From: Roseovarius aestuarii
GTDB taxonomy: Bacteria > Pseudomonadota > Alphaproteobacteria > Rhodobacterales > Rhodobacteraceae
Reading direction: 5' to 3'
Assembly: GCF_019966515.1 (NCBI RefSeq)
Contig: NZ_JAIMIB010000002.1
Coordinates: forward strand, 310,001 to 374,000
Length of the DNA stretch: 64,000 nt
How positions within the stretch are numbered: position 1 is the first letter of the stretch; every line of letters starts with the position of its first letter. Shown here one piece after another: positions 55,808 to 64,000 of this stretch. Under the pieces are notes generated by a model, which was given only the letters and a program-made list of their open reading frames with translations, ran no database searches and was not told the origin of the DNA. The translations under genes were made by a program, and so were the position numbers.

Positions 55808-56752
55808 TCAGGCCCGCAGGTCAGTGCGCGCCAATCCGATCTGCGAAATGTCAAACGGCGTGGTTTCGTAAATCTCCGAAATCCAGTTGCCATAGAGCAG
55901 ATGCGCATGGCTGCGCCAGCGGTTCTGCGGCTGCCGCGCGGGGTCATCACCGGGATAATAGTTACAGGGCACATTGATCGGTGTGCCATTTTCAACGTCA
56001 CGGTCATACTCTTGTTTTAGCGTTCCGCTGTCATATTCAAGGTGATTGAAGATATAAAGTGCGCGGTGTGCGGGATCTTCCACAAGGCACGGCCCGACCT
56101 CATCGCTGTAAAGCAGGGTGCTCAGATCGCCGACGGCGTCAATTTCGGGCTGGCGCATTTCCGTCCAGCGGCTGACCGGGATCACGCAGTCGTCAGAAAA
56201 CCCGCGCAGATAAGGCGAGGACGGCGCCATGTTGCGGTGGCGGAAACACCCGAACGCCTTTTCGGGCAGCATATGTTTGCGCACATCGTGGAAATGGTTG
56301 ATCATCGCCATGCCGCCCCAGCAGACCCCAAAGGTGGAATGCACATGGGTCTGGGTCCAGTCGAAGACCTGGCGCAGTTCTTCCCAATAGGTGACCTTGT
56401 CGAATGCCAGATGTTCGATGGGTGCACCGGTAATAATCAGCCCATCGAATTTTTCATCGCTGGCGAGAACTTCGTCAAAAGGGCGGTAAAAACTGGCCAT
56501 GTGTTCAGCGGCGGTATTGCGCGTGCGGTGTTCGCTCATCCGGATCAGGTTCAGCTCGATCTGCAGCGGGGTGGCGCCGATCAGTCGGGCGAACTGATTT
56601 TCCGTCTGGATTTTCTTTGGCATCAGATTCAGCAGCCCGATGCGCAGCGGGCGAATATCTTGCCGCGCCGCGTGATCCTCGTCCATCACCATCACGCCTT
56701 CGCGCGTCAGCACGTCATAGGCCGGCAGGCTGGCGGGGATCTTGATAGGCAT
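55808..56752 (-). CDS. metA: Homoserine O-acyltransferase MetA
   Basis: First committed step of methionine synthesis: acylates homoserine. The 314-residue protein has the MetA opening [20 protein letters not shown], catalytic Cys144 in GVCWGGMA and [14 protein letters not shown]. At the acyl-specificity position it has Glu113 (TGAPIEHL), where E. coli has Gly (APLG). Glu is known to favour acetyl-CoA over succinyl-CoA, so homoserine O-acetyltransferase activity is likely. A SAM-type riboswitch upstream was looked for and not found. Confidence 0.93.
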   Translation of the reverse strand: MPIKIPASLPAYDVLTREGVMVMDEDHAARQDIRPLRIGLLNLMPKKIQTENQFARLIGATPLQIELNLIRMSEHRTRNTAAEHMASFYRPFDEVLASDEKFDGLIITGAPIEHLAFDKVTYWEELRQVFDWTQTHVHSTFGVCWGGMAMINHFHDVRKHMLPEKAFGCFRHRNMAPSSPYLRGFSDDCVIPVSRWTEMRQPEIDAVGDLSTLLYSDEVGPCLVEDPAHRALYIFNHLEYDSGTLKQEYDRDVENGTPINVPCNYYPGDDPARQPQNRWRSHAHLLYGNWISEIYETTPFDISQIGLARTDLRA

Positions 56753-56852
56753 TGGATCTCATCCTGAACAGTTGAGCGGCACAGATAGGTCGTTTTTTCG
56801 TGAAATTCCAGCGGGCTTAGGTGGTTTTTGGAAATTGCCGCAGCGCGCCGTG

Positions 56853-57710
56853 TCAGGCAGCCTTAATTGCGGTGGCGATCATTGTATCAAAATCCTCTGC
56901 CGAGGTTACTGCGGCAACCTGACTGGCGGTGACGCTGACACCCCATGCCGCCATCGCATCATATCGTGGTTTGCGATGCGCGAGCGCGCGGGCATAAGTC
57001 CAACGGATAAAGGCGTTTGGATCGACTTTGTCAGCGGCGCAATTGTTTTCGCTCAGATATTGCGTCCACGCGGTTTCCAGAAACTCGGGCTGATAGGCCA
57101 TCGGCTTGGGCGCGCGGTCGAATCGGCGGATCAGCTCTTGGGTATGCTCTTCGCTGCCTTCGATGCGCACGAGCAGACAATGCTGTGACAGTTCGGTGAG
57201 CAGTGGGTCGTTTGGATCATTCCCATCGACCCATTCACAGATCGATCCGCCGGTATCGCAGATGAAGTTGTGATAGCCGTAAAGACGTTCTGCCCGGCTT
57301 ATAAAATAGGCAGTATCATGCAGAGCCGCGATCTCGGCATTGCGAAACTGTTCCTGGCGGCGCTGATATTCTTCGAAGGGCAATCCACCCTTGGCCGGAT
57401 CGCCCGGTTTGCCCAGATAGGTCGAGACCGGGGCGAGATTGTTGAAGGTAATGTTCGAGCCGATATAGATCGAATCCGTCAGCAGCAGATCGCGCAGAAA
57501 TGGCACCTGCATGGCATGGGCCTTGGCGTTGTCGGCGATCAACTCGCCCATGTGGCGTGTGCCGATGCGGTAGTCTATCGAATAATGAAACCACGCGCCC
57601 TGGGCTCGCAGCAAGTTTGCGAGATGCGTTTTGCCCAGTCCGGACATGCCGTAGAACAGCACGCGCTTATGTGGTGATTTGAGCCAATCCTCAGCGCTTT
57701 TGTAGATCAT
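56853..57710 (-). CDS. P-loop ATPase of unknown function
   Basis: A 285-residue cytoplasmic protein with one Walker A (GMSGLGKT, residues 21-28), starting MIYKSAEDWLKSPHKRVLFY. The rest, including FNNLAPVSTYLGKPGDPAKGG and NFICDTGGSICEWVDGNDPND, fits no family I can name beyond a generic kinase/ATPase fold. GGGGACAGG precedes the ATG at 57710. It sits between metA and the FadL-like gene, all on the minus strand; 100 bp and a terminator separate it from those neighbours. Confidence 0.65.
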   Translation of the reverse strand: MIYKSAEDWLKSPHKRVLFYGMSGLGKTHLANLLRAQGAWFHYSIDYRIGTRHMGELIADNAKAHAMQVPFLRDLLLTDSIYIGSNITFNNLAPVSTYLGKPGDPAKGGLPFEEYQRRQEQFRNAEIAALHDTAYFISRAERLYGYHNFICDTGGSICEWVDGNDPNDPLLTELSQHCLLVRIEGSEEHTQELIRRFDRAPKPMAYQPEFLETAWTQYLSENNCAADKVDPNAFIRWTYARALAHRKPRYDAMAAWGVSVTASQVAAVTSAEDFDTMIATAIKAA

Positions 57711-57777
57711 CGCCTGTCCCCTTTGCGCTGTCGTACAAAGCAGCGCCGGGCGGGTCAAACCTTTATCAGTGTTGCAC

Positions 57778-57808
57778 AAAAAAACCCGCCCGGTGAGGGG
57801 CGGGTTAA
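57778..57808 (-). terminator. Rho-independent terminator of the FadL-like gene
   Basis: In minus-strand sense AACCCGCCC...GGGCGGGTT forms the stem, followed by seven T residues (57778-57786). It lies about 20 bp past the stop of the FadL-like gene. Confidence 0.85.
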
Positions 57809-57829
57809 CTGGCTTGTCCTACCGAACGA

Positions 57830-58894
57830 TCAGAAGCGGAGGCCGACCTTGATCCCGGCTGCAATCGCATCGTTATCCGTGAAGTTTGCACCGATGCTGG
57901 TGCGTGCGCTGCCGACATCGATATATCTGACGCCGCTGGTGATTTCCCAGTTTTCGGTTTCGTATTTCACCGCAACACCGAAGCTTGTGTAACCATCTCT
58001 ACCCGAGAGATTTCCGACGACATCGCCCTGGTCTTCTTCGTAACCGATGGTGAACGCACCTGACCAGTGATCGGTAAACCTGCGGCCGATGCCAACCTCA
58101 TAGGTCCAGATATCCGAAGGCTCGCTGGCAATCGCAACCGCGCCGCCCAGAAAATCCATGGGTCTGATTTCGAACTCGGTCCATTCCTGCCACCGGATGG
58201 AACCAAAAAGCAGCGTATCTTTGGCGATACCGCTTTGGGCGTGCAGCGTCACAGCTTGCGGGATCGTCACGTCAAAAGGCAGCCCTAGGCTATCGACAAA
58301 TTCGTGTTCGATCTCCGACTCGTAGGTTATTGCCACTTTCATCGCAATATCCGGTATCTGGTACGCCGCTCCCAACACATACCCGGTCTGCCAGTCTCGA
58401 TCCCGTTGCAGGTTGTATACTGCCGGTAAAGGTAGCCCCGCCGTGCGAATTTGCAGATTGCCCGAAAGGGCTTGTATACGCACACCGCCGTAGGCGCTCA
58501 CACGTTCTGAAAAGTTATACTTCGCCAACCCGGTGACAGCGAATGTATCCAGCACAGCGCTCGATCCCGAAAACGGATAGGGCGTGCCTGCCACATAGGT
58601 TACATTCGCCCCATAGGGCTCGTTTCCCGTAATGGCAAAGCTGAACTTTTCATTGACTTGATGCTTATAGCTCAATGCATAATTCTGATAGCTTGACTGG
58701 ATATTCCCGCTGCCCAGAACGCCGGCGACAGTGCCGCTGACATTGGGATTGACCGTGGCGGTGCTGAATTCGAGATAGTTCTTGCCGTCTTCGAACAGAA
58801 CCTGCGACCGATCTCCGTCGCGCATGATGCCACCGGCGTGGGCGCCTGTCGCGGCGATGGTCAGCGCGGTTGCTGCCAATGCATGTTTCCTCAT
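57830..58894 (-). CDS. OmpP1/FadL family outer-membrane transporter
   Basis: A 354-residue predicted beta-barrel porin for hydrophobic compounds. A signal peptide ends at AHA (residue 20), and alternating beta-strand patterns and a C-terminal Phe (KVGLRF) fit a barrel inserted by BamA. It is shorter than E. coli FadL (about 420-450 residues) and lacks an obvious long N-terminal plug. GAGGAGAGAG precedes the ATG at 58894. Substrates may be fatty acids or other hydrophobic organics. Confidence 0.85.
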   Translation of the reverse strand: MRKHALAATALTIAATGAHAGGIMRDGDRSQVLFEDGKNYLEFSTATVNPNVSGTVAGVLGSGNIQSSYQNYALSYKHQVNEKFSFAITGNEPYGANVTYVAGTPYPFSGSSAVLDTFAVTGLAKYNFSERVSAYGGVRIQALSGNLQIRTAGLPLPAVYNLQRDRDWQTGYVLGAAYQIPDIAMKVAITYESEIEHEFVDSLGLPFDVTIPQAVTLHAQSGIAKDTLLFGSIRWQEWTEFEIRPMDFLGGAVAIASEPSDIWTYEVGIGRRFTDHWSGAFTIGYEEDQGDVVGNLSGRDGYTSFGVAVKYETENWEITSGVRYIDVGSARTSIGANFTDNDAIAAGIKVGLRF

Positions 58895-59011
58895 CTTCTC
58901 TCTCCTCACAAAAGATTGAGATGATGGTTATCGGCTATCACACAATCGTCAAACATTAACGCCGCGTCACAACCAACAGGAATAATCCGGGTGCTTTCAA
59001 CGACACACTTT

Positions 59012-59044
59012 TAGCGGGTATTTTTGTTGATGACCCGCTATTTT
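59012..59044 (+). other. Hairpin over the end of the DMT gene
   Basis: TAGCGGGT (59012-59019) and ACCCGCTA (59033-59040) form an 8-bp stem; TTTTC follows on the plus strand. On the minus strand, where the DMT gene ends at 59038, A residues follow instead, so this is not a normal terminator for that gene. The stop codon TAG of the DMT gene is inside the stem. Confidence 0.4.
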
Positions 59045-59919
59045 CGCGTTTCTGACCAGATATTGAGGTAATTCGCGCCGAAGATGATCAGTGCGCCGAT
59101 CAGGACGAAAGCATCAATCTGTTCGTTGTAAAAGAGGTACCCGACGATCGCGATCACCGGCAGTCGCGCGAAATCAACCGGTGTGACAACAGTTGCCGGC
59201 GCGATAGCAAGCGCATTGGTGATGCAGAAATGAGCCAACAAACCGCCACAGCCGATCACGACGAGCCATAGCATCGAGTTGGAAGACGGCCAGACGACGG
59301 CACCGTCAATCCCGGCGCAAATTAGCCCGAAAATGGCTTGCGTGATCGTCATATACAAAAGGATGCTGGCCAGCGTGGTCACGCGGGTTAGCTGCTTGGT
59401 GAAAATGATTGCCCCGGCAAATCCGATCGCAGCGATCGCCGCGGCAATCGTGCCAATGGTCACCGTCTCAGGGCTGGGGCGCGCCACGATCAATATACCA
59501 ATGAAGCCCAGGACCGCCGAAAGTGACCGGAGGCGCGTCAGTTTTTCCCCCAGCAACAGCGGTGACAAGATCAGCACCCAAAGCGGCGAGGTGAATTCAA
59601 GCGCGAAAACCTGCGCCAGCGGAATCGCGGTAAGCGCAAAAAACCACAGGTTCTGCCCGGCGAAATGACAGACATTCCGGATAAGATGAAGCCCGGTATG
59701 GCCACGCTCTACACGGGACCAGTTTCCGGTCAGCGACAGAAAGGTGCCAAGGATGAATATGCCGACCAGGCTGCGATACATCATGATCTCGAACGTATCG
59801 AGTTCGAAGCTGATCGCGCGCCCTGCAACTGCCATCAGTGTGAATGAGACAATCGCGCCGATCATCCATATCGCCGCCCGCAAGATGTTACCGCTTTCAG
59901 AGGACGCGGTTACTCCCAC
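59038..59919 (-). CDS. DMT superfamily (EamA) transporter
   Basis: A 293-residue inner-membrane exporter with about ten helices in two EamA repeats (about 10-145 and 155-288). Strand-end motifs include [18 protein letters not shown] and [22 protein letters not shown] segments. The start is a GTG at 59919, overlapping the end of guaA by 10 bases, so the genes are co-transcribed. The substrate is unknown; family members export amino acids or metabolites. Confidence 0.87.
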   Translation of the reverse strand: MGVTASSESGNILRAAIWMIGAIVSFTLMAVAGRAISFELDTFEIMMYRSLVGIFILGTFLSLTGNWSRVERGHTGLHLIRNVCHFAGQNLWFFALTAIPLAQVFALEFTSPLWVLILSPLLLGEKLTRLRSLSAVLGFIGILIVARPSPETVTIGTIAAAIAAIGFAGAIIFTKQLTRVTTLASILLYMTITQAIFGLICAGIDGAVVWPSSNSMLWLVVIGCGGLLAHFCITNALAIAPATVVTPVDFARLPVIAIVGYLFYNEQIDAFVLIGALIIFGANYLNIWSETRK

Positions 59920-61487
59920 TCGATCGTGCCGGGGGGTTTTGAAGTGATATCATAGGTCACCCGGTTGATGCCCTGCACCTCGTTGATGATCCGCGTGGCG
60001 GTCTCGCCCAGGAATTCATGGCTGAACGGGTAGTAATCTGCGGTCATACCGTCGACGGATGTTACGGCGCGCAGGGCACAGGCAAAGTCATAGGTACGCC
60101 CGTCGCCCATCACGCCGACCGTGCGCACCGGCAGGACCGCGACAAAGGCCTGCCAGATATCATCATAAAGCCCGTGTTTGCGGATCTGGTCGATATAAAC
60201 CGCATCGGCCTTGCGCAGAATCTCGAGCTTTTCACGGGTGATCTCTCCGGGGCAGCGAATCGCAAGGCCCGGGCCGGGGAAGGGGTGGCGGCCGATGAAG
60301 CTATCTGGCAGACCCAATTCGCGGCCAAGGGCACGCACCTCGTCCTTGAACAGTTCGCGCAGGGGCTCGACCAGCTTCAGCCCCATCTTTTCGGGCAATC
60401 CGCCAACGTTGTGGTGGGATTTGATGGTCACCGACGGCCCGCCAGAGAAACTGACGGATTCAATCACATCCGGGTAAAGCGTGCCCTGTGCCAGAAACTC
60501 CGCGCCCTCGATGGCATTGGCGTGTTTCTGGAAGACATCGATAAAGAGCCTGCCGATTATTTTTCTTTTTATTTCCGGTTCACTTACGCCGTTAAGTTCA
60601 CCCAGAAACAGCTCGGACTCGTCGGCGTGGATCAAGGGGATGTTGTAGTTGTCGCGGAACATGCCTACGACCTCGTCCGCCTCGTTCTGGCGCAGCAATC
60701 CGTGATCGACGAAAACGCAGGTCAGCTGATCGCCGATCGCCTCGTGGATCAGCACTGCGGCGACCGAACTGTCGACACCGCCCGACAATCCGCAGATGAC
60801 CTGTTTGTCGCCGACCTGATCACGGATCTTACGGATCGCTTCCTCGCGGTAGGCACCCATGGTCCAGTCGCCGGTGAACCCAGCAGCGCGGATGAAGTTT
60901 TCATAAAGCTTCTTGCCGTTGGGCGTATGGTGTACCTCGGGGTGGAACTGCACGGCATAGAAATTGCGGTCAGTATCGGCGGTGATGGCATAGGGCGCGT
61001 TGGGCGAGGTGCCGAAAACCCGGAAACCCGGCGCGAGTTCGCTGACATGATCGCCGTGGCTCATCCAGACTTGTTCTTTGTCATCGGCAAACCAGTCGTC
61101 AAGCAAGCCAAGCTTTTCATCCGTGGGCGTCACAAATGCGCGGCCAAATTCCGCTGTGCCGCCTCCGCCGGAAATCTTGCCGCCCTCTACCTTGCCACCC
61201 AGGTCCTGCATCATCACCTGCTGGCCGTAGCAGATACCCAGAATCGGTACGCCCAGCTTATAGGCCGATTCCGGCGGGCGGGGACTGCCCTCGCGTGTGA
61301 CCGTGTCGGGGCCGCCGGAAAAGATCATCGCCTTGGGTGCGAATTCTTTCAGAAAAGCGTCGCTGACATTCTGGTAGGGATGGATTTCGCAATAGATGTT
61401 CAACTCGCGCAGGCGACGGGCAATCAGCTGTGTCACCTGGCTGCCGAAATCAACGATCAAAAGGCGGTCATGGGATGTCTGGCTCAT
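59910..61487 (-). CDS. guaA: GMP synthase (glutamine-hydrolysing)
   Basis: Converts XMP to GMP with glutamine. The 525 residues have a class I glutamine amidotransferase domain (about 8-200; LGICYGQQ nucleophile region), an ATP-pyrophosphatase domain with SGGVDSSV (P-loop) and a C-terminal dimerisation domain ending IEWE. The ATG at 61487 ([17 protein letters not shown]) follows GAGGCAGG; upstream codons in the same frame are not homologous. Divergent from the MttB-family gene. Confidence 0.95.
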   Translation of the reverse strand: MSQTSHDRLLIVDFGSQVTQLIARRLRELNIYCEIHPYQNVSDAFLKEFAPKAMIFSGGPDTVTREGSPRPPESAYKLGVPILGICYGQQVMMQDLGGKVEGGKISGGGGTAEFGRAFVTPTDEKLGLLDDWFADDKEQVWMSHGDHVSELAPGFRVFGTSPNAPYAITADTDRNFYAVQFHPEVHHTPNGKKLYENFIRAAGFTGDWTMGAYREEAIRKIRDQVGDKQVICGLSGGVDSSVAAVLIHEAIGDQLTCVFVDHGLLRQNEADEVVGMFRDNYNIPLIHADESELFLGELNGVSEPEIKRKIIGRLFIDVFQKHANAIEGAEFLAQGTLYPDVIESVSFSGGPSVTIKSHHNVGGLPEKMGLKLVEPLRELFKDEVRALGRELGLPDSFIGRHPFPGPGLAIRCPGEITREKLEILRKADAVYIDQIRKHGLYDDIWQAFVAVLPVRTVGVMGDGRTYDFACALRAVTSVDGMTADYYPFSHEFLGETATRIINEVQGINRVTYDITSKPPGTIEWE

Positions 61488-61684
61488 GACCTGCCTCGTA
61501 GGACACAGGCCGAATATACGCAAGACTTCGAATGCAGTTGGGTAAAAACATATACAGTGGCGCACAATGTCGTTTTCCCGCCTCAAAGGGCGCAATTCTT
61601 CCGCGGGAACGTCATCGGCTGGGATAAAAATACCTAAGTCCGCACCCGCAAAAGGGTGCTTAGCTGGAAAAAAGGTAAGACAAT

Positions 61685-63229
61685 ATGGCCGAGGCATCAG
61701 CCCGCAAACGTGGACGTGGAGGCGGCGGTGCCGCCCGCCGGGCAGAACGGACCGCCGTCTCGATCGAGACGGCAAAGTACATCGAGCGCAACATTCCCAA
61801 TTTCGAGATTTTGAATGACGAGGCGCTCGAAATCATCGAGACCAATGCCGAGACCATCCTGGAAGAGGTTGGGGTTAATTTCGTCGATAACCCCGCCGCG
61901 TTGAAACGCTGGCGCGATGCCGGCGCGGATATTGATGGAGAGCGGGTCCGCATTCCGCGCGGTCTTGCGCGCAAGCTGTGTTCGACCGCGCCATCAGAAT
62001 TCACTCAACATGCCCGTAATCCTGAAAGGTCCGTCGTCATCGGCGGCAAGAACCTGGTGCTGGCGCCGGTCTATGGCCCGCCCTTCGTACGCGACGCCGC
62101 CGGCGGGCGGCGTTATGCGACAATGGATGATTTCAATAAGTTCGTGAAACTGGCTTATATGTCGAAATGGCTGCACCATTCCGGCGGTACCGTCTGCGAG
62201 CCGACAGACATCCCTGTCAACAAGCGCCATCTCGACATGTTGCTGTCGCATATGACACTAAGCGATAAGCCGTTCATGGGCTCGGTGACCGATCCGAGCC
62301 GGGCACAGGATAGTGTCGATATGTGTGGCATCCTCTTCGGTGAGGAGTTCGTGCAGCAGAATACTGTCATGACCTCGCTGACCAACATCAATTCGCCGCT
62401 GACATTTGATGATGTGATGATGGGGTCGCTAGAGGTCTATGCCGAGAATAATCAGGCCTGCATCATCTCGCCCTTCATCGTTGGCGGGGCGATGGCACCG
62501 GTATCGGTGGCCGGTACACTAACGCAGGTTCTGGCCGAGGTGATGGCCGGTGTCGCCTACAACCAGTTGGTGCGCCCGGGGGCGCCCGCGATTTTCGGCG
62601 CCTTCGTCAGCTCTATCGATATGGGGTCTGGGGCGCCGACCTTCGGTACGCCCGAAGCATCGCTGGTGACCTACGGGGCAGGGCAGCTGGCCCGGCGTCT
62701 AAACCTGCCATTCCGGTCGTCAGGGTCGTTCTGCGGCTCGAAGCTGCCGGACGCGCAGGCGGCGTATGAAACCGCCAACAGCCTCAACATGGGCCTGATG
62801 GCTGGCGTGAACTTCATGCTGCATTCCTGCGGCTGGCTCGAAGGTGGCCTGGTCGCGGATTTCGAGAAGTTCGTGATGGATGCAGATCAGCTTGGCGTTC
62901 TGCATCATCTGGCGAAAGGTGTTCAGATCGATGAAAACGGACAGGCGATGGATGCGATCCGCGAGGTAGGCCCCGGCGGTCATTATCTGGGCTGCGCTCA
63001 TACGCAGGCGAATTTCAAATCGGCATTCTGGAAATCCAACCTACTGGATTATAAACCGTTTGAAACCTGGGCAGATGAAGGCGAGCGCGATACCTATAAA
63101 CTGGCTACAAACAGGGTTGAGTTTCTGCTGAACAACTATCAACAGCCTGCGCTCGATCCGGCCGTGGCCGAAGCGCTTTCGGCTTATGTAGCGGAAAAGA
63201 AAGCCTCTATGCCGGATGCGTTTACCTGA
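61685..63229 (+). CDS. Trimethylamine methyltransferase family protein (MttB-like)
   Basis: A 514-residue MttB-superfamily protein. The N-terminus is Arg/Gly-rich ([18 protein letters not shown]), followed by the TIM-barrel methyltransferase core ([37 protein letters not shown]-type central segments, and [20 protein letters not shown]). True trimethylamine methyltransferases carry pyrrolysine at an in-frame amber; here the frame is continuous, so this is the non-pyrrolysine branch that demethylates quaternary amines such as glycine betaine with a corrinoid protein. No corrinoid protein gene is in the window. Tail overlaps the convergent DUF6477-like gene by 8 bases. Confidence 0.87.
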   Translation: MAEASARKRGRGGGGAARRAERTAVSIETAKYIERNIPNFEILNDEALEIIETNAETILEEVGVNFVDNPAALKRWRDAGADIDGERVRIPRGLARKLCSTAPSEFTQHARNPERSVVIGGKNLVLAPVYGPPFVRDAAGGRRYATMDDFNKFVKLAYMSKWLHHSGGTVCEPTDIPVNKRHLDMLLSHMTLSDKPFMGSVTDPSRAQDSVDMCGILFGEEFVQQNTVMTSLTNINSPLTFDDVMMGSLEVYAENNQACIISPFIVGGAMAPVSVAGTLTQVLAEVMAGVAYNQLVRPGAPAIFGAFVSSIDMGSGAPTFGTPEASLVTYGAGQLARRLNLPFRSSGSFCGSKLPDAQAAYETANSLNMGLMAGVNFMLHSCGWLEGGLVADFEKFVMDADQLGVLHHLAKGVQIDENGQAMDAIREVGPGGHYLGCAHTQANFKSAFWKSNLLDYKPFETWADEGERDTYKLATNRVEFLLNNYQQPALDPAVAEALSAYVAEKKASMPDAFT

Positions 63230-63539
63230 CGCATTTTCTCAGCGGCGCGAATTCGATGCTCGAGGTGCGCAATATGCGTGCCTCGCCCATCATCGCGATC
63301 AACAGGTCGACGTGTTTTATCGATGAATACCCCGTATTGCGCATGCGGCGCTGTTCATTGATGTCGGTTTCGATCTCGACCAGCCGGGCCAGCGCGGCAC
63401 CGCTGCGCGGCAATGGCCCCTGACCCAGATGACGCCTTAGATGCACATCCCGGCGGTATTCCGCCATGCCGATACGCGCGGCCTGGATCAACAGGCGTGG
63501 GCGCTTCAGGTTATCTAGCTTGGTCAGCAAGTCGTTCAT
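63222..63539 (-). CDS. DUF6477-like conserved protein
   Basis: A 105-residue basic, helical protein that I recognise as the DUF6477 type of Rhodobacterales: LLTKLDNLKRPRLLIQAARIGMAEYRRD, HLRRHLG and IKHVDLLIAMMGEARILR. GGGGAG precedes the ATG at 63539 (MNDLLTKL). The function is unknown. It converges with and overlaps the MttB-family gene by 8 bases. Its upstream 227 bp hold repeated TTGTAATG- and GTTCGC-like segments but no gene until 63767. Confidence 0.75.
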   Translation of the reverse strand: MNDLLTKLDNLKRPRLLIQAARIGMAEYRRDVHLRRHLGQGPLPRSGAALARLVEIETDINEQRRMRNTGYSSIKHVDLLIAMMGEARILRTSSIEFAPLRKCVR

Positions 63540-63766
63540 GATATTCTCCCCAATTTGAACATTGACATTGATTGCACAACCCACACGGGTGTTGCGTTCA
63601 GGGCGAAACCGGCGTTCGGCACGCTTTGCAATTGTTCACACAGCGGAAACAATGGTTGTAATGTTCGCAACAATTAACGAACCGGTAATAACTACTCGCT
63701 TAGGTTGTGAGGGACTGTGAATACTCGGTAGAAAAGTAAGGTTTCGAATAGGGTAAGGGACAGGCA

Positions 63767-64000
63767 TTGGGGCAGAAGGTTCGGACTGAAGACGGCTTAA
63801 ACGAGCTGCCGGTTTGGTTGCCTGAATCGGCGTTCCATTATCTCGTTCATACCGAAACCGGTGCATCGATCCGGGCTCTGGCGCGCGACGCTGGGTGCCA
63901 TGCGTCGACGATACTTCGCCAGATACGCAGTTTTGAAACACGGCGGGACGACTTGCTGATCGATCAGGCGCTGCGCCGGTTGGGCCGCAAGTTCTATGGG
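63767..64000 (+). CDS. Helix-turn-helix protein, partial (DUF6456-like)
   Basis: An open frame running off the right edge: TTG at 63767, preceded by AAGGGA at a 6-base spacing, and 78 codons to base 64000. It encodes LPVWLPESAFHYLVHTETG, SIRALARDAGCHASTILRQI (HTH) and RRDDLLIDQALRRLG, which I recognise as the start of the DUF6456/HTH regulators near DUF6477 genes in Rhodobacterales. The in-frame stop TAG at 63749-63751 excludes an earlier start, so TTG is the only start visible. Divergent from the DUF6477-like gene. Confidence 0.65.
   Translation, partial: MGQKVRTEDGLNELPVWLPESAFHYLVHTETGASIRALARDAGCHASTILRQIRSFETRRDDLLIDQALRRLGRKFYG

Noticed and set aside
56753..56852. Possible SAM riboswitch before metA
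   Set aside because: I looked for SAM-II and SAM/SAH aptamer cores; none is present in the 100 bp leader.
60018..61637. 539-codon open frame antisense to guaA
   Set aside because: guaA is certain. High-GC codon use leaves long open frames on the opposite strand; no homology or ribosome site.
61685..63229. Pyrrolysine-containing trimethylamine methyltransferase
   Set aside because: No in-frame TAG within the reading frame, so pyrrolysine use is not supported.

Overview
The window looks like a chromosomal segment of a marine alphaproteobacterium of the Rhodobacteraceae (Roseobacter group). It carries a truncated ctrA at the left edge, Rhodobacterales-type conserved hypotheticals (DUF6477-like and a winged-helix/DUF6456-like gene at the right edge), gatCA, clpS, an alpha-type rnpB, high GC content and GTG/TTG starts. 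I see no phage, insertion sequence, CRISPR array or tRNA gene. The sequence is mostly housekeeping genes with several accessory islands.

Layout. 1-549: end of ctrA and its terminator, followed by a gene-poor gap. 1431-4760: TPP riboswitch and thiBPQ (thiamine import). 4867-6587: trmB, dtd and a small heat-shock protein. 6594-13326 (minus strand): nitroreductase, double zinc-ribbon protein, cytochrome b561-like protein, SPFH-GYF protein, DUF2927 lipoprotein, TelA, XpaC and an unlisted 27-residue membrane peptide; this resembles SPFH/TelA/XpaC membrane-stress modules. 13570-15359: LysE-type exporter and TerC.

15566-25712 is the most striking region. It is an eight-gene minus-strand operon read from a divergent AraC-type regulator. 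In order of transcription it encodes a complete Rieske oxygenase, a BMP-type purine/nucleoside ABC importer (binding protein, ATPase, two permeases), an oxygenase catalytic subunit with no Rieske cluster, a Rieske-reductase-ferredoxin fusion and a GST-like protein. The last three reproduce the NdmC/NdmD/NdmE architecture of bacterial caffeine/methylxanthine N-demethylases, and the importer fits a purine substrate. A perfect FNR-type box lies in the divergent promoter region. I infer uptake and oxidative demethylation of N-methylated purines or similar heterocycles, with oxygen-responsive control.

26005-34880: purB; two secreted proteins sharing a Cys-bounded VWD motif (one only 54 aa); a divergent fliG; a three-piece cobalt-type nitrile hydratase; then hemF, an SDR, an rRNA methyltransferase and clpS on the minus strand; and rluB. 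34943-45374: tadA, a metallo-beta-lactamase-fold hydrolase, gatC-gatA, an excalibur lipoprotein, a cell-wall amidase, RNase P RNA, an orphan PhnD-like protein, rpmG, ligA and recG. 45521-53272: GNAT, DUF1127, a MocR/PdxR-type regulator with repeated operator-like sites, and rplM-rpsI sandwiched between two paralogous OafA-type acyltransferase genes. 53280-64000: TetR regulator and ppk2, lipoprotein hydrolase, metA, an unassigned P-loop ATPase, FadL-like porin, DMT exporter and guaA, an MttB-family methyltransferase without in-frame amber codon, the DUF6477-like gene and the right-edge HTH gene.
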